A DNA stretch of 14,044 bases from an uncultured Coprococcus sp. (lineage in GTDB: Bacteria > Bacillota > Clostridia > Lachnospirales > Lachnospiraceae). Positions within the stretch are counted from its first letter, which is position 1; each line of letters starts with the position of its first letter. The position numbers and the translations under genes are program-made. This document shows, in pieces, positions 13,502 through 14,044 of this stretch. Under the pieces are notes generated by a model that saw only the letters and a program-made list of their open reading frames with translations, made no database searches and was not told the DNA's origin. The stretch is from contig CAKQIY010000040.1 in the NCBI GenBank assembly GCA_934247115.1, positions 1 through 14,044 of the forward strand. Direction: 5' to 3'.

Positions 13502-14044
13502 TTACAATTCGTCATCAGTTTCGATATAATCCGGCCGGTTGTTGTTCATGGTCTCCTGGCTTGAGAGCGTTCTCTGACGCTTTCCCTGCCGGTAGGCGTT
13601 GGGAGACATGCCTGTGGTCTTGCGGAAGATCTTGTGGAACGCCTCGGCGGACTGGTAGCCACATGAAAATGCAATACTTTCTACAGAAAGCTCAGATATG
13701 GTAAGCATATGCTGGGCTTTTGTTATACGAAAATTTTGCAGATACTTCACAGGGCTCATTCCGGTGTACTGTTTGAACAGATCCGAGAAATAGCTCCTGT
13801 TGATGCCTACGTAATCCGACAGCTCCTCCACCTTCATAGGCATACTGTAGTGGTTCTGAATGTATGATATTGCGTGGTTCACGTACGCATTTCCCGATGG
13901 CGTCTCCAGCTTGTCCTTCTGTGCGTTTGCGATGACGGACAGAGCAAGGTAGAGCATGCCCATGAGCCTGTAGTGGTCGGCGTGGTCGGAAGTGTTGTGG
14001 GCAAGCATGTCGAACACGTATTTCTTCAGCTTGTCGCCGTCCTC
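13502..14044 (-). CDS. AraC-family transcriptional regulator (partial, N-terminus outside window)
   Basis: The frame stays open to the window edge (about 180 codons present, read on the minus strand), so only the C-terminal part is seen. A GTG inside it at 14017 is not the likely start. The last 110 residues contain the double helix-turn-helix of the AraC family: MKVEELSDYVGINRSYFSDL followed by FKQYTGMSPVKYLQNFRI, then LSVESIAFSCGYQSAEAFHK and GMSPNAYRQ. The missing N-terminus should carry a cupin-type effector domain. It converges with the flavoprotein gene and its TAA overlaps the T-run of the long hairpin. The ligand and targets are unknown. It is distinct from the AraC protein at 11771. 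Confidence 0.92.
   Translation of the reverse strand, partial: EDGDKLKKYVFDMLAHNTSDHADHYRLMGMLYLALSVIANAQKDKLETPSGNAYVNHAISYIQNHYSMPMKVEELSDYVGINRSYFSDLFKQYTGMSPVKYLQNFRITKAQHMLTISELSVESIAFSCGYQSAEAFHKIFRKTTGMSPNAYRQGKRQRTLSSQETMNNNRPDYIETDDEL

Overview
The window looks like chromosomal DNA from a Clostridia bacterium, most likely a gut Lachnospiraceae. The evidence is strong AGGAGG-type ribosome binding sites, A+T-rich spacers, frequent AGA and ATA codons, and the mix of gene families (MetE, GH2 beta-galactosidase, AraC and TetR regulators, class II Fic protein, NADPH-dependent FMN reductase-like flavoprotein). The genus is inferred from general familiarity, not from a search. I see no tRNA, rRNA, CRISPR array, transposase, integrase or phage gene.

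Layout. (1) 18-2282 +: complete cobalamin-independent methionine synthase (metE). (2) 2295-4558 +: a TetR regulator whose promoter carries two palindromic operators, then a GNAT acetyltransferase and a class I SAM methyltransferase. (3) 4590-6315 +: an orphan trpF (phosphoribosylanthranilate isomerase) behind a promoter with three spaced copies of an 11-bp motif, followed by an unrecognised secreted lipoprotein. (4) 6316-6811: a decayed strip with an apparently internally deleted alpha/beta-hydrolase gene (-), the tail of a lost membrane-protein gene (+), and a strong bidirectional terminator. (5) 6812-10177 -: a large intracellular beta-galactosidase (LacZ family, 1121 aa). (6) 10178-10585: an intergenic region between divergent genes, with tandem hairpins and three 11-bp iterons. 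(7) 10586-12625 +: a class II Fic protein with a C-terminal winged helix, then an AraC-family regulator. (8) 12760-13383 +: an iron-sulfur-flavoprotein-like reductase. (9) 13385-13501: a roughly 117-nt nested hairpin between convergent genes. (10) 13502-14044 -: the C-terminal part of a second AraC-family regulator that runs off the window.

The genes do not form one obvious pathway. metE and trpF are amino-acid genes standing alone. lacZ is a sugar-catabolism gene without a transporter beside it; the AraC proteins nearby could control it, but nothing in the sequence proves that. I did not find a coherent new multi-gene system. The points most worth following are regulatory and structural: helically phased iterons in front of the Fic gene, an unusual Asn in the Fic active-site motif, repeated elements over the trpF promoter, the tandem-hairpin block upstream of lacZ, and the long hairpin at 13385-13501.
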